A DNA stretch of 64,000 nucleotides. Source: an uncultured bacterium (GTDB lineage: Bacteria > Bacillota_I > Bacilli_A > RFN20 > CAG-826). The DNA is taken from contig CASFKG010000002.1 of assembly GCA_949295325.1 (NCBI GenBank), positions 202,047 through 266,046 on the forward strand, written 5' to 3'. Below, in pieces: positions 33,714 through 42,475 of this stretch. Positions within the stretch are counted from its first letter, which is position 1. Every line of letters starts with the position of its first letter. Made by a program: the position numbers and the translations under genes. The notes under the pieces are model-generated. The model worked only from the letters and a program-made list of their open reading frames with translations, was not told the origin of the DNA and searched no databases.

Positions 33714-35576
33714 ATGAATGAAAAGCTCGTCCGTGTCGACGTTACAAAGATTCAGGACCCCGATTTCGTAAAGAACTTGGGACCGAAGTCTTTGACGATA
33801 CTCAGCCATGACATAAGGCAAGAGATAATCAAGTCCACCGCTAGGTCGGGCGGACACCTTTCCAGCAATCTAGGGGACGTCGAACTGACGCTTTCCCTTT
33901 TCCGCGTCTTTGACTTTAAAAGGAAAGACAAACTGATATTCGACGTGGGACACCAGTCCTACACCCAGAAGCTTTTGACCGGCCGGAGCCTCGAAGACAT
34001 CGGGGGCCAAGGCAAGGGGTCGAGGTTCCAGTCGAGGAGCGAATCGCCCTACGACGTCTACGAGGCCGGGCATAGCTCGACCAGCCTTTCCGCGGCCCTC
34101 GCCTTCGCCATCAGGGAAACCGAAAAAGGGGACGATAGGGGCAACGTCGTCGCGGTAATCGGCGACGCTTCAATCGCCTCCGGCCTGGCCTTCGAGGGGC
34201 TCAACAACATCGCCGCCAATTCCGCGAAGGTGATCGTCGTCCTTAACGACAACGACATGTCGATTTCCTCGCCCGCCGGGGCCCTGGGGCGGTTCTTCCG
34301 GAAAATAAGCTCCCAGAAGTTCTACAACAAGGCCAAGAAGGCCTACCAGCGGACGATGAACCGGACCAAATTGGGGCGTTACCTCTACAAAATCACCTAC
34401 AAACTCAAGGATTCGTTCAAAAGGCACGTGGTGCCGACGACCCTCTTCGACAACCTCGGCCTTACCTACATCGGACCGGTGAACGGCCACTCGGTCAAGG
34501 CGCTCGACAAGGCCTTTGAAAGGGCCAAGAACACGACGAAATCGGCCATCGTCCACGTCTATACCAAGAAGGGGAAAGGCTATGCCCCGGCCGAAAACGA
34601 CAAGAAGGGTCTCTACCACGGGGTGCCGCCGTTCGACATCGCCACCGGCGGGCTCAGCGAGCCGGGGAAACCCCAGTGGCCGGGCGAAATATCGTCGTTG
34701 CTGCTAGAAAAAATGAGGCAGGACGCCTCCATCAGGCTCGTCTGCCCCGCGATGATAGTAGGAAGTTCCCTTTCTAACATTTACGAGGAGTTCCCCAAAC
34801 GCTGCTTCGATACCGGCATCGCCGAGGAACACGCGGCGACCTTCGCCGGCGCGCTCGGGGCGGTCGGCTACAGGCCGGTCCTCTGCGTCTATTCGACCTT
34901 CCTGCAGAGGGCCTACGACGAGATCCTGCACGACTGCGCCCGCCTGAAGTCGCCCCTTACCTTGCTGATCGACCGGGCCGGGCCGGTCGGCAAAGACGGC
35001 GAAACCCACCAGGGGCTCTACGACGTCGCATTCCTTGCTTCGATTCCGAACGTCGTCGTGACCCAGCCCTGTTCGGTCCAGGAAGCCGGCGTCTTGCTCA
35101 CGCAAGCCCTCGCTTCCGCGGACAAGGTCTTCGCGATCCGCTATCCCAAGGAAGATGCCTATTTCGAGGATACCCGGCCCGAATTGGCGCCGGGCCGGTT
35201 CCGCCGCCTGAAGCAAGGCGGGCGAAACGCCGTCATCGGTGTCGGCCCGCGAGGGCGGATCCTATATGAAAGTTTGAAGACAAACGAAGACGTGGCCTTC
35301 GCCGAGGCGGTCTACCTGAACGAGATTTCCGACGAAGACGTCGAATGGCTCCTCGGCTTTTGCAAAGTCGCCGTCTACGATTCATATTCCACCGCCTCGG
35401 GCTTCGGGAAGAACCTCTCGCTCAAGCTCCTAGAAAGGGGCTACAAGGGATCCTTCCGCCTCTATTGCTTCCCGGACGAATTCGTCGGCCACGCCGAAAT
35501 CGCGGAGCAGCTTGGGGAACGCGGCCTCGACCCCGAAAGCGTCCTCGCCTCGGTTTCTTCTTTTTTTCAAGTCTAG
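33714..35576 (+). CDS. dxs: 1-deoxy-D-xylulose-5-phosphate synthase
   Basis: Thiamine-diphosphate enzyme for the first step of the MEP isoprenoid pathway, condensing pyruvate with glyceraldehyde 3-phosphate; 620 residues. Motifs: SGGHLSSNLGDVELT (about 46-60), the ThDP site GDASIASGLAFEGLNN followed by NDNDMSIS, YIGPVNGH, and the pyrimidine-domain DTGIAEEHAATFA. No SD is visible before ATG 33714, 21 bases after xseB. IspG and IspH elsewhere in the window belong to the same pathway. The GDA in place of the common GDG is a small variation. Confidence 0.93.
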   Translation: MNEKLVRVDVTKIQDPDFVKNLGPKSLTILSHDIRQEIIKSTARSGGHLSSNLGDVELTLSLFRVFDFKRKDKLIFDVGHQSYTQKLLTGRSLEDIGGQGKGSRFQSRSESPYDVYEAGHSSTSLSAALAFAIRETEKGDDRGNVVAVIGDASIASGLAFEGLNNIAANSAKVIVVLNDNDMSISSPAGALGRFFRKISSQKFYNKAKKAYQRTMNRTKLGRYLYKITYKLKDSFKRHVVPTTLFDNLGLTYIGPVNGHSVKALDKAFERAKNTTKSAIVHVYTKKGKGYAPAENDKKGLYHGVPPFDIATGGLSEPGKPQWPGEISSLLLEKMRQDASIRLVCPAMIVGSSLSNIYEEFPKRCFDTGIAEEHAATFAGALGAVGYRPVLCVYSTFLQRAYDEILHDCARLKSPLTLLIDRAGPVGKDGETHQGLYDVAFLASIPNVVVTQPCSVQEAGVLLTQALASADKVFAIRYPKEDAYFEDTRPELAPGRFRRLKQGGRNAVIGVGPRGRILYESLKTNEDVAFAEAVYLNEISDEDVEWLLGFCKVAVYDSYSTASGFGKNLSLKLLERGYKGSFRLYCFPDEFVGHAEIAEQLGERGLDPESVLASVSSFFQV

Positions 35577-35596
35577 TTAACATAATCCTTTCGCGC

Positions 35597-35602
35597 TATA
35601 AC
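35597..35602 (+). promoter_or_regulatory. Leaderless -10 promoter (TATAAC) of dinB
   Basis: TATAAC ends exactly six bases before GTG 35609, which decides the dinB start. No SD is present. Confidence 0.5.
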
Positions 35603-35608
35603 TTGGCC

Positions 35609-36811
35609 GTGGCCAAGGTGATAATGCACATAGACCTGAACGCCTTCTTCGCGGAAGCCGAGTTCCTGCGGCATCCGGAACTCCGCGGCAAGCCCCTCGC
35701 GGTCGGGGGCACGGGAAGAAGGGGCGTCGTCTCGACTGCGAGCTACGAAGCCCGCAGGTACGGGGTCGGTTCCGGCATGCCCGGATACCAGGCCCGAGCC
35801 AAATGCCCGGGACTCGTCTTCCTCCCGGTCGACTTTTCCTATTACGAGATGCTTTCGGTTTCCTTTTTCAACTACCTGAAGAGGTATTCGCCGCTGGTGG
35901 AACCCGCTTCCATCGACGAAGGCTACGTCGACATGACCAAGCCGGCGGTCTCGAGTGGCGACCCGATCGGCCTCTTCCGGGAAATACAGAAGGGCCTCCT
36001 TCTCGAAATCGGGCTCAAATGCTCCATCGGCGTTTCCTCCAACCGGTTTCTGGCCAAGATGGCCAGCGACATGAAAAAGCCCATGGGGCTCACGGTGCTT
36101 AGAAGGCGCGACATCCCCTCTTTGCTCTGGCCGCTTCCGGTTTCCTCCTTCTACGGCATAGGGAAACGCTCGTTCCCGGAACTCGAAAGGCGGGGCTACA
36201 AGACCATCGGGGAACTCGCCCAGGGCCTGAAAAGGCGCGACCCTTTCCTCGTTTCCCATTTCGGGAAGACCTTCGATACGTATCTCTCCCACGCCTTCGG
36301 CTTGGGCTCCGATGTCGTTTCCGTCGTTCCTCCGGAGGCCAAAAGCATCGGCCGTTCCTTAACTTTGGAGGAAGACAGCGACTCCTATGAGGTAATCGAG
36401 GACGTCATAAGGCGGCTCTCGCTCGATATCGGCAGCACCATGAAGTCCGAACGGAAGGAAGGAATGACCGTCACCGTTTCCGTGAAGGACGTTTCGTTCA
36501 AAACGAAGAGCAAGTCGGCCACCCTCGAGGGGCCCATCGGAGACGGAAGGGAGATATATTCGGAGGCGATGTCCCTCTATACCCGCTACTTTTCGGGGAT
36601 GCCCGTGAGGCTCATCGGCGTTTCCGTTTCGGGCCTGCGCGAGGCCAACGCGACCGACGTGCAGATGAATTTCTTCAACTACGGCGAATACGAAAAGAAG
36701 GACCGGACCAAGCTGATGGTTCAGGAATGGAACAGACGTTTGGAAGGAAACGTCTTGAAACTCGCAAGCGAGGTGAAAGGACCCGGGAATGCGGATAAGC
36801 GAGGCGATTGA
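35609..36811 (+). CDS. dinB: DNA polymerase IV (Y-family, DinB)
   Basis: Error-prone translesion polymerase; 400 residues. The palm begins with MHIDLNAFFAEAEF (metal Asp near residue 8), then the Y-family catalytic SIDEGYVDMT near 103, FLAKMASDMKKP and a C-terminal little-finger domain. GTG 35609 was chosen because TATAAC ends six bases upstream and the protein then starts just before the first catalytic strand; the open frame upstream of it overlaps dxs and is not coding. The last 23 bases overlap xerD. No LexA-like box was seen. Confidence 0.9.
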   Translation: MAKVIMHIDLNAFFAEAEFLRHPELRGKPLAVGGTGRRGVVSTASYEARRYGVGSGMPGYQARAKCPGLVFLPVDFSYYEMLSVSFFNYLKRYSPLVEPASIDEGYVDMTKPAVSSGDPIGLFREIQKGLLLEIGLKCSIGVSSNRFLAKMASDMKKPMGLTVLRRRDIPSLLWPLPVSSFYGIGKRSFPELERRGYKTIGELAQGLKRRDPFLVSHFGKTFDTYLSHAFGLGSDVVSVVPPEAKSIGRSLTLEEDSDSYEVIEDVIRRLSLDIGSTMKSERKEGMTVTVSVKDVSFKTKSKSATLEGPIGDGREIYSEAMSLYTRYFSGMPVRLIGVSVSGLREANATDVQMNFFNYGEYEKKDRTKLMVQEWNRRLEGNVLKLASEVKGPGNADKRGD

Positions 36812-37670
36812 GGATTTTTCGACCTACATGCGGGTCGAGCGCGGCGCTTCCGGCGCGACGCTCGAGGCCTATTGCGGCGATTTGGCCGCCTTTTCCGCGG
36901 AGCTTTCCCCGCGGATACTTACCGAGGAAATCGAAGCTTCGGACCTAGAGAAGTTCTTAATCAAACAAAGCAGTGCCGGCTACGCCACGGCGACCCTTCT
37001 GCGCCGCTATAGCGCCGTCCGCCATTTCCTCTGCTACCTCAAGGAGGAAGGGCTATACGAAGGCGATATCGAGAAGATCCGCACCCCGAAGAAGGAAAAA
37101 AGGCTCCCCGACGTCCTGAGCTACGAGGAAGTCGAAAGGCTCCTCGACGCCCCGGACACGACCAAGCCGGGGGGACTCCGCGACAAGGCGATGCTGGAAA
37201 CCATGTACGCCTCCGGCATGCGCGTCAGCGAACTCCTTTCGCTCGAGCTTAGAAGGCTCGACCTCGACAAGGGGGTGGCGACCATAATCGGGAAGGGGAA
37301 CAAGCAGCGCCACGTGCCGGTATCCGATTTCGCCCTGGACTACGTAAGGCGGTACATCGACCTCGTAAGGAGCAAGAACAAGGGCGCCGCGGGCAAGTAC
37401 CTCTTCCTCAACCGCTCGGGCCGGCCCCTGAGCCGGGTCTATTTCTGGAAGTGCGTGAAGCGATATGCCGAGCAAGCCGGCATCGTCTCGCCGATTTCGC
37501 CCCACGGCCTCAGGCACTGCTTCGCCACCCACCTTCTCGAAAACGGGGCGGACCTCCGGGCGGTCCAGGAAATGCTAGGGCATAGCAAGATAGCGACCAC
37601 CCAGATATACACGGAAGTAAGCGCCCGCCGGCTTTCCAGTGCGTATAAGTTGTTTGGCGGGCGGAAGTAG
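36789..37670 (+). CDS. xerD: Tyrosine recombinase XerD/XerC
   Basis: 293-residue integrase-family recombinase for chromosome dimer resolution at dif. The N-terminal SAM-like core-binding domain is followed by the catalytic domain with R145 (ASGMRVSELL), K169/K172 (GKGNKQR), H239-x-x-R242 (SPHGLRH), H265 (MLGHSKI) and the nucleophile Y274 (TTQIYTEV). SD GAAAGGA precedes ATG 36789 within the end of dinB. Length and housekeeping context favour a Xer recombinase over a mobile integrase; XerC and XerD cannot be separated with confidence. Confidence 0.88.
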   Translation: MRISEAIEDFSTYMRVERGASGATLEAYCGDLAAFSAELSPRILTEEIEASDLEKFLIKQSSAGYATATLLRRYSAVRHFLCYLKEEGLYEGDIEKIRTPKKEKRLPDVLSYEEVERLLDAPDTTKPGGLRDKAMLETMYASGMRVSELLSLELRRLDLDKGVATIIGKGNKQRHVPVSDFALDYVRRYIDLVRSKNKGAAGKYLFLNRSGRPLSRVYFWKCVKRYAEQAGIVSPISPHGLRHCFATHLLENGADLRAVQEMLGHSKIATTQIYTEVSARRLSSAYKLFGGRK

Positions 37671-37692
37671 TATATTGTGGGGTCGTAAGAAA

Positions 37693-38880
37693 ATGGCACG
37701 TTTCAAGAGGATATTCCTTATAGTGGCCGACTCGGCCGGCATAGGCGGCGACCCCCGGGCCGCCGAATTCGGGGACGCGGGGGCCAACACCTTCGCCCAT
37801 GCCGCCCACTCCGTCGGCGGGCTCGACGTCCCGAACATGCAGTCGCTCGGCCTGGGAAGCCTCGACGTGATAGAGGGTGTGGAGCCCCTCGTCCCCTCTA
37901 AGGGCTATGGCGTCGCCCTGCTCGAGAAATCCAACGGCAAGGACACGATGACCGGCCACTGGGAAATGATGGGCGTCTTCACGAAGAAGCCCTTCAAGAC
38001 CTTCACCGATACCGGCTTTCCCGCCGAACTCATAAGGGAACTCGAGGAGAAGACCGGACACAAGGTAATCGGCAACAAGGCGGCCAGCGGTACGGAGATC
38101 ATCAAGGAACTCGGCGTCCGCCAGATGAAGGAAAATTCCCTCATCGTCTACACTTCCGCCGATTCGGTCCTCCAAATCGCCGCCCACGAGGACGTGACGG
38201 GGCTAGAGGAACTCTACCGCTGCTGCGAGATAGCCCGCGAACTCTGCCTGCGGCCCGAATACAAGGTCGGGCGCGTCATCGCCAGGCCCTACGTCGGGGA
38301 CGCCCCGGAAAACTTCAAGCGGACGAGCAACCGCCACGACTATGCCCTCTCGCCGAGCGAGGACACCGACCTCGATACCCTATCGAAGGCGGGCTACGCC
38401 ACCATCGGCATCGGCAAGATCGGCGATATCTTCAACATGAAGGGAATAAGCGAATCCATCCATACCGTGAGCAACGAAGACGGGATGGACAAAACCATAG
38501 ACCTCATCAAAACCCGCGACTTCACGGGGCTTTGCTTCGTGAACCTCGTCGAATTCGACAGCGAATACGGCCATAGGCGGAACCCCGTTGGGTACGCCAA
38601 TTGCCTCGAGGCCTTCGATAGGAGGCTCGGGGAAGCCATGAGGCAACTCGGGGCAGACGACCTTGTCATGGTGACCGCCGACCACGGGAACGATCCGACC
38701 TACAAGGGTACCGACCATACGCGAGAAAGGGTGCCCTTGCTCGTATATTCGCCGGGATTTAGGTCCGGCGGCATCCTGCCGACGCGCCTGAGCTACGGCG
38801 ATATCGGCGCGACGATATTGGACAATTTCGGCCTTGCCAGGGCTAGCGACCTCCTCGGAAAGCCGATCGCCATAGATTGA
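37693..38880 (+). CDS. deoB: Phosphopentomutase
   Basis: Alkaline-phosphatase-superfamily enzyme that interconverts ribose/deoxyribose 1- and 5-phosphates in nucleoside salvage; 395 residues, normal length. Metal and catalytic motifs: IVADSAGIGG near the start, GDAGANTFAHA, KDTMTGHWEM with the phosphorylated Thr region, EFDSEYGHRR, and ADHGNDPT then TDHTRE. ATG 37693 gives the family N-terminus (MARFKRIFLI); the open frame upstream is spurious. A TATATT hexamer (37671-37676) lies 16 bases upstream. It links nucleoside salvage to the pentose pathway (tkt) and may complement preTA. Confidence 0.93.
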   Translation: MARFKRIFLIVADSAGIGGDPRAAEFGDAGANTFAHAAHSVGGLDVPNMQSLGLGSLDVIEGVEPLVPSKGYGVALLEKSNGKDTMTGHWEMMGVFTKKPFKTFTDTGFPAELIRELEEKTGHKVIGNKAASGTEIIKELGVRQMKENSLIVYTSADSVLQIAAHEDVTGLEELYRCCEIARELCLRPEYKVGRVIARPYVGDAPENFKRTSNRHDYALSPSEDTDLDTLSKAGYATIGIGKIGDIFNMKGISESIHTVSNEDGMDKTIDLIKTRDFTGLCFVNLVEFDSEYGHRRNPVGYANCLEAFDRRLGEAMRQLGADDLVMVTADHGNDPTYKGTDHTRERVPLLVYSPGFRSGGILPTRLSYGDIGATILDNFGLARASDLLGKPIAID

Positions 38881-38895
38881 TCAGGAGGAAAAAAG

Positions 38896-39906
38896 ATGAA
38901 ACGCAAAGTTCTTTTGGCCCTGCCGGCGGCCTTGTTGCTGGCTTCCTGCGGTGGAACCGGGACCGCCAGCAGCAGCGAAAGCGCCGTGACCACCCCGGCT
39001 TGGAGCTATCCTAGCCTCATGAGCCCGACCGGCGCCCCCGCCTTGGCTTTCTATTCCTACGGCGACGCCCAGTTCTGGGAAACCGGAACGGCGGCGGAAA
39101 TCCGCCCGAACTTCATGACCGACACCTACGGTGCCTTGGTCATCGACTCCATCACCGGGCTCAACGTCATAAACGGAAGCGAAGACGCCCACTTCAAGCT
39201 TGCCCGCTTCCTTACCGGCGGCAACTTCCATATCGTGAGCACGACGCACGGCGCGGACGATGTCCCGACGGCCGATAGCCGGATCCTTTCCTTCAACGCC
39301 GGCTCGCTTCCCGACCAGGTGTTCACCAAACTGGCCGAAGACGTCTGGAACTGGGACGAATTGACCTACGGCACCGGCGGCAACGTCACCTACGTCAACT
39401 CGACCGCCGAAGTCGCGCAGCAGCTTATCGCCAACCCGACCGCCTACGACTATTACTTCATCGCCGAGCCTTCGTTGACCCAGGCCAGGAACTCGCTCTC
39501 CGAAAGCGGCATCACGGTGACCGAGGTTTACGACCTCCGCGCCGAATGGGAAGACTTCACCGGGGCCAAGGCCATCCCGCAGGCGGCTTTGTTCGTCAGC
39601 GAAACATATGCCGCCACCGACGACTACGCCTATTTCCTGGACGAAATCGACAACAACATCGATAACGCCGTCAACCATCCGGATGTGGTGGTCGAGGCCA
39701 TGAACGAATATAGCGAGGTCCCGGCCGACCAGGCCGCCCGCTTCGGCTTCAACGCTTCGCAGGTCGCCTCTCTCCAGGCGGAAGGCGCCAACCGCTTCGG
39801 CATGGTGTTGGAAGGCGAAATCGAAGACAGCCGGGCCTTCGTCAACGACTTCTACGAGGATCTGACCGGCACCGCCGGTACCTACGGGGAAGATTTGTTC
39901 CTATAA
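38896..39906 (+). CDS. ABC transporter substrate-binding lipoprotein (SsuA/TauA/NMT1-like)
   Basis: 336-residue lipoprotein with signal peptide and lipobox LASC (Cys18), a short Ser/Thr linker and a two-lobe periplasmic-binding fold. The layout resembles sulfonate/taurine/NMT1-type binding proteins, including the FIAEPSLTQARN segment. AGGAGG precedes ATG 38896, 15 bases after deoB. The gene directly downstream is the matching SsuC/TauC-type permease. The substrate cannot be read; thiamine precursors, sulfonates and nucleobase-like compounds use this class. No ATPase gene is adjacent. Confidence 0.8.
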   Translation: MKRKVLLALPAALLLASCGGTGTASSSESAVTTPAWSYPSLMSPTGAPALAFYSYGDAQFWETGTAAEIRPNFMTDTYGALVIDSITGLNVINGSEDAHFKLARFLTGGNFHIVSTTHGADDVPTADSRILSFNAGSLPDQVFTKLAEDVWNWDELTYGTGGNVTYVNSTAEVAQQLIANPTAYDYYFIAEPSLTQARNSLSESGITVTEVYDLRAEWEDFTGAKAIPQAALFVSETYAATDDYAYFLDEIDNNIDNAVNHPDVVVEAMNEYSEVPADQAARFGFNASQVASLQAEGANRFGMVLEGEIEDSRAFVNDFYEDLTGTAGTYGEDLFL

Positions 39907-39907
39907 T
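39902..39907 (+). promoter_or_regulatory. Leaderless consensus -10 (TATAAT) of the permease gene, overlapping the binding-protein stop
   Basis: CTATAAT contains the binding-protein stop codon TAA. The hexamer is a perfect TATAAT and ends exactly six bases before ATG 39914. The permease could thus be expressed separately from the binding protein. A weak, close SD-like AAGG also lies before the ATG. Confidence 0.5.
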
Positions 39908-39913
39908 CGAAGG

Positions 39914-40747
39914 ATGAAGAAGAAAAGGACCCTAGCCCAAAATGCCGTCCTCGGCATCGCCGGGGTCCTTTTCATTATCGCCGTTTGGTATTTGGCCGCT
40001 TATCTCATGAGGCTAAGAGGGAACAGGATCCTTCCTTATCCCGACAAGGTGGCGGCCGCCCTCGGGGAAATATTGTTCGGGGAAGAGGCGGATGGGACAT
40101 ACGTTGCCGTCGGCTATAGCCTCCTGCGGGTCGTGATAGGCTTCGCGGGATCCTTCGTGCTCGGGGCGATCCTGGGTACCTTGGCCGGCCTATATCCGAA
40201 ATTCCGGGCCTTCATGGCCCCCGGGGTAAGCATAACGAGGGCCCTTCCGACCGCGGCCGTCGTTTCCGTCCTGGTCGGCATATTCTACGGAGTGAAGGGC
40301 TTACCGGACTACATACCGTGCGTCCTCGGCCTCTTGGTGGCCTTCCCGATAATCTACGAGGCTTTTTTAACCGGGATAGCGGAAATGGACAAGGACGTGA
40401 GGGAATCGCTCGACCTCGATGCCGGCAGCCGTTCCCTGAAGGGCATCGTCTTCGTTTCCTGGCCGATGAGCGCTTCCTACGTCAAGCTATCGAGCGTCCA
40501 GTCCTTGGGGCTCTGCCTGAAGGTCACCATCATGAGCGAGATCATGGTAAGCGGCGGAATGACTTCCGGCCTTGGCGTCCTCATCGGGGAATACCAGCTT
40601 AACCTCGAGATGGCCAAGGTCATCGCGGTAAGCCTTTTGACCATCGCTATAATATTGGTCGTCGACCTATCGACAATGGGATTCAAACGCCGCGAAAAAG
40701 CCAAGATCAAGGCAGCCAAGGAAAGTGTCAACGGAAAATCAGAATAA
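39914..40747 (+). CDS. ABC transporter permease (SsuC/TauC/BPD family)
   Basis: 277-residue inner-membrane component with about six helices. The cytoplasmic EAA loop region reads MDKDVRESLDLDAGSRS, where it would dock with the ATPase. It pairs with the binding lipoprotein upstream (7-base gap). No ATP-binding gene follows; a terminator does (40785-40820). The ATPase must therefore be encoded elsewhere. The MsmK-like ATPase at 377-1924 is of the sugar class and is an unlikely partner. Confidence 0.82.
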   Translation: MKKKRTLAQNAVLGIAGVLFIIAVWYLAAYLMRLRGNRILPYPDKVAAALGEILFGEEADGTYVAVGYSLLRVVIGFAGSFVLGAILGTLAGLYPKFRAFMAPGVSITRALPTAAVVSVLVGIFYGVKGLPDYIPCVLGLLVAFPIIYEAFLTGIAEMDKDVRESLDLDAGSRSLKGIVFVSWPMSASYVKLSSVQSLGLCLKVTIMSEIMVSGGMTSGLGVLIGEYQLNLEMAKVIAVSLLTIAIILVVDLSTMGFKRREKAKIKAAKESVNGKSE

Positions 40748-40784
40748 ATATACGTACGGAACCGAAGAAATAGGCAGACAATAC

Positions 40785-40820
40785 ACCCGGGAAAATATAC
40801 TAAAACCCGGGTTTTTATTT
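40785..40820 (+). terminator. Terminator of the deoB-ABC transporter unit
   Basis: ACCCGGG and CCCGGGT pair across an A-rich 14-base loop, followed by TTTTTATTT. Confidence 0.8.
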
Positions 40821-40956
40821 AAACGTCTTTTAAAACATTGGTAGATATTTGGTAATTAACAACATCAACGTTCGTTTTCCACAAAATAGACACTCCGAAG
40901 TATTACATCATGAGAAAAAAGGCTTAATCAAAGGCTATTATTCATATCCTAGTTAA

Positions 40957-40972
40957 CATAATGGACATTATG
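40957..40972. other. Inverted repeat CATAAT-GGAC-ATTATG in AT-rich spacer
   Basis: A perfect 6-bp inverted repeat in the AT-rich stretch 40821-40989, which holds no recognisable gene. It may be an operator or a remnant. Confidence 0.25.
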
Positions 40973-40989
40973 CGAAGTAATAATGCAAA

Positions 40990-41026
40990 AGAAAAGTTCC
41001 GGTACTTTTTCCCGGAACTTCGTTTT
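40990..41026. terminator. Bidirectional terminator ending the minus-strand topoisomerase/ribosome-assembly operon
   Basis: AAGTTCCGG (40994-41002) pairs with CCGGAACTT (41012-41020). CGTTTTT follows on plus, and a T-rich run (TTTTCTTTTG) follows on minus, just after rsfS. Confidence 0.85.
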
Positions 41027-41382
41027 TATCGGTTTTCTAAATTCCCCGAGTCGTTTCCGCGTCTGAGGATATCGAGTATCCCGTACTTCTCCCGTTCCTC
41101 CTCCAAGAACAGGTGGACGACGACATCCTTCGCGTCAACGATAATCCATCCGCTACTAGGAAGGCCCTCTATCCTAGCGTCTTCTTCGAAATCTTTTTCC
41201 ACTGCCTCTTCCACCGCTTCCGCGTAGGCTCCTAGGGCCCTCTCGTTCGGCGCGGTGGCCAGCACGTAGTAGTCGGCGTATGGCGTCTTGTCCGAAACCT
41301 CGATTGCCTCGACGTCCCGGGCGAGGTGTTCGCCTAGAAGCTTGGCGATTCTCTCGGCCTTCTTCTTGCTTTCGATTTCCAT
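41026..41382 (-). CDS. rsfS: Ribosomal silencing factor RsfS
   Basis: 118-residue Iojap/RsfS protein that binds L14 and blocks subunit joining when nutrients are short. The pattern TPYADYYVLATAPNERAL followed by GWIIVDAKDVVVHLF is diagnostic. SD AAGGAG precedes ATG 41382, and the gene overlaps nearly end to end with the nadD fusion upstream (stop at 41384). It is the last gene of the operon before the terminator. Order nadD-yqeK-rsfS matches Bacilli. Confidence 0.92.
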   Translation of the reverse strand: MEIESKKKAERIAKLLGEHLARDVEAIEVSDKTPYADYYVLATAPNERALGAYAEAVEEAVEKDFEEDARIEGLPSSGWIIVDAKDVVVHLFLEEEREKYGILDILRRGNDSGNLENR

Positions 41383-41383
41383 T

Positions 41384-42475
41384 TCATTCTCCTTTTAGGT
41401 ATTCCCTGATGGTCGACCTTGTTAATTTGTCTTCGCAACTATAGCCCCGCGAATGCAGGAATTTAATATTTTCGCGTAAAACGGTCTCGAATCCGCGCTT
41501 GATGTCCCTTCGGCATAGATCTATCATCCACTTCGAGTCGTATCCCCTTCCCGGCTCGATCTTGTCCGCCGCGTAAACGGCCTTGGCGACGTCGTCCATC
41601 CGGGCGGAACCCGTGCAGTGGCCCGCGATGGCCCTTATCGCCTCCTTGGGCATCAGCGGGAATGTCTTCCTCGATAGCGCCGCCCCGGCGAATTGGTGGT
41701 AAACCCAGTCGGGATATTCCTTCGAAAGGCCCGGGTCGTATTCCGCGGCCAGTTTCTTCTGTTCCCCGATCGGCAGTTCCTTGGCGATGTCGTGGGCCAT
41801 GCCGGCGATATAGGCCAAATCGGCTTCAGTGCCCCTCAAGAAGGTCCTTGCCAGTTCCGCGACCCGTACGGAATGCTCGTAGCGGCTTCCGCTCAGATAC
41901 GAGGAAACGGTCTTGGCGTAGTACATCCGGCGGGTTTGGATGTATTCCCGGGCTTCGGCGTAGGGATGCGCCGCGCCGAGCCCCCGGATGGCGGTCGAGG
42001 AATAGCCGGCGGTCTTGACGCCCCGCAAGGGCTCGATGCCGAATTCGTTTAGTATCGAAGCATCAACGCTCAGGCCGGGCCTTTCCACGTAATGGAGACG
42101 GCAGGTCGCCGCGATTTCCCGGGCTTCTTTCCATCGCGGAAAGGTATTTACGGAATCCCCTCCTAAGAGGAAATGCAGTTCGGCGCCCGGGTATTTGCCC
42201 CTATAGCGCCGCAATACCTCCACCGTGAAATCCGGCAGGGCCGGGTCCTTTATGAGGCTGTCGTCTATTTCATAGGGGAAATCCGCCCGGAGGGAAAGTA
42301 CCCGCCTCAGTATTTCGAGGCGGTCTTCCGGGTCGCTATCGGGATGCTTCCACCTGGCTTTGCGGCTTATCTGGAAAACGGGCACGAGCCCGAGGAGGGC
42401 GTGGGCGCCCCTTGCGGCCTCGAGATGGTCCGGATGGACAGGATCGAAACTGCCGCCGTAAAGCAGGATCTTCAT
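41384..42475 (-). CDS. nadD: NadD-YqeK fusion: nicotinate-nucleotide adenylyltransferase plus HD-domain hydrolase
   Basis: 363 residues made of two proteins that are separate in Bacillus. The N-terminal half (about 1-185) is NadD, which adenylates nicotinate mononucleotide in NAD synthesis: GSFDPVHPDH (8-17) and SSTAIR (159-164). The C-terminal half (about 190-363) is a YqeK-type HD phosphohydrolase, with H201 in RYEHSVRV and H228-D229 in GMAHDIAK; YqeK homologues hydrolyse diadenosine tetraphosphate. The fusion is known from Mollicutes and relatives. Start ATG 42475 overlaps the yhbY stop (ATGA). Confidence 0.92.
   Translation of the reverse strand: MKILLYGGSFDPVHPDHLEAARGAHALLGLVPVFQISRKARWKHPDSDPEDRLEILRRVLSLRADFPYEIDDSLIKDPALPDFTVEVLRRYRGKYPGAELHFLLGGDSVNTFPRWKEAREIAATCRLHYVERPGLSVDASILNEFGIEPLRGVKTAGYSSTAIRGLGAAHPYAEAREYIQTRRMYYAKTVSSYLSGSRYEHSVRVAELARTFLRGTEADLAYIAGMAHDIAKELPIGEQKKLAAEYDPGLSKEYPDWVYHQFAGAALSRKTFPLMPKEAIRAIAGHCTGSARMDDVAKAVYAADKIEPGRGYDSKWMIDLCRRDIKRGFETVLRENIKFLHSRGYSCEDKLTRSTIREYLKGE

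Noticed and set aside
36789-37670. Tyrosine recombinase as a mobile-element integrase
   Set aside because: Length, motif spacing and housekeeping neighbours fit XerC/XerD; no attachment repeats or cargo nearby.
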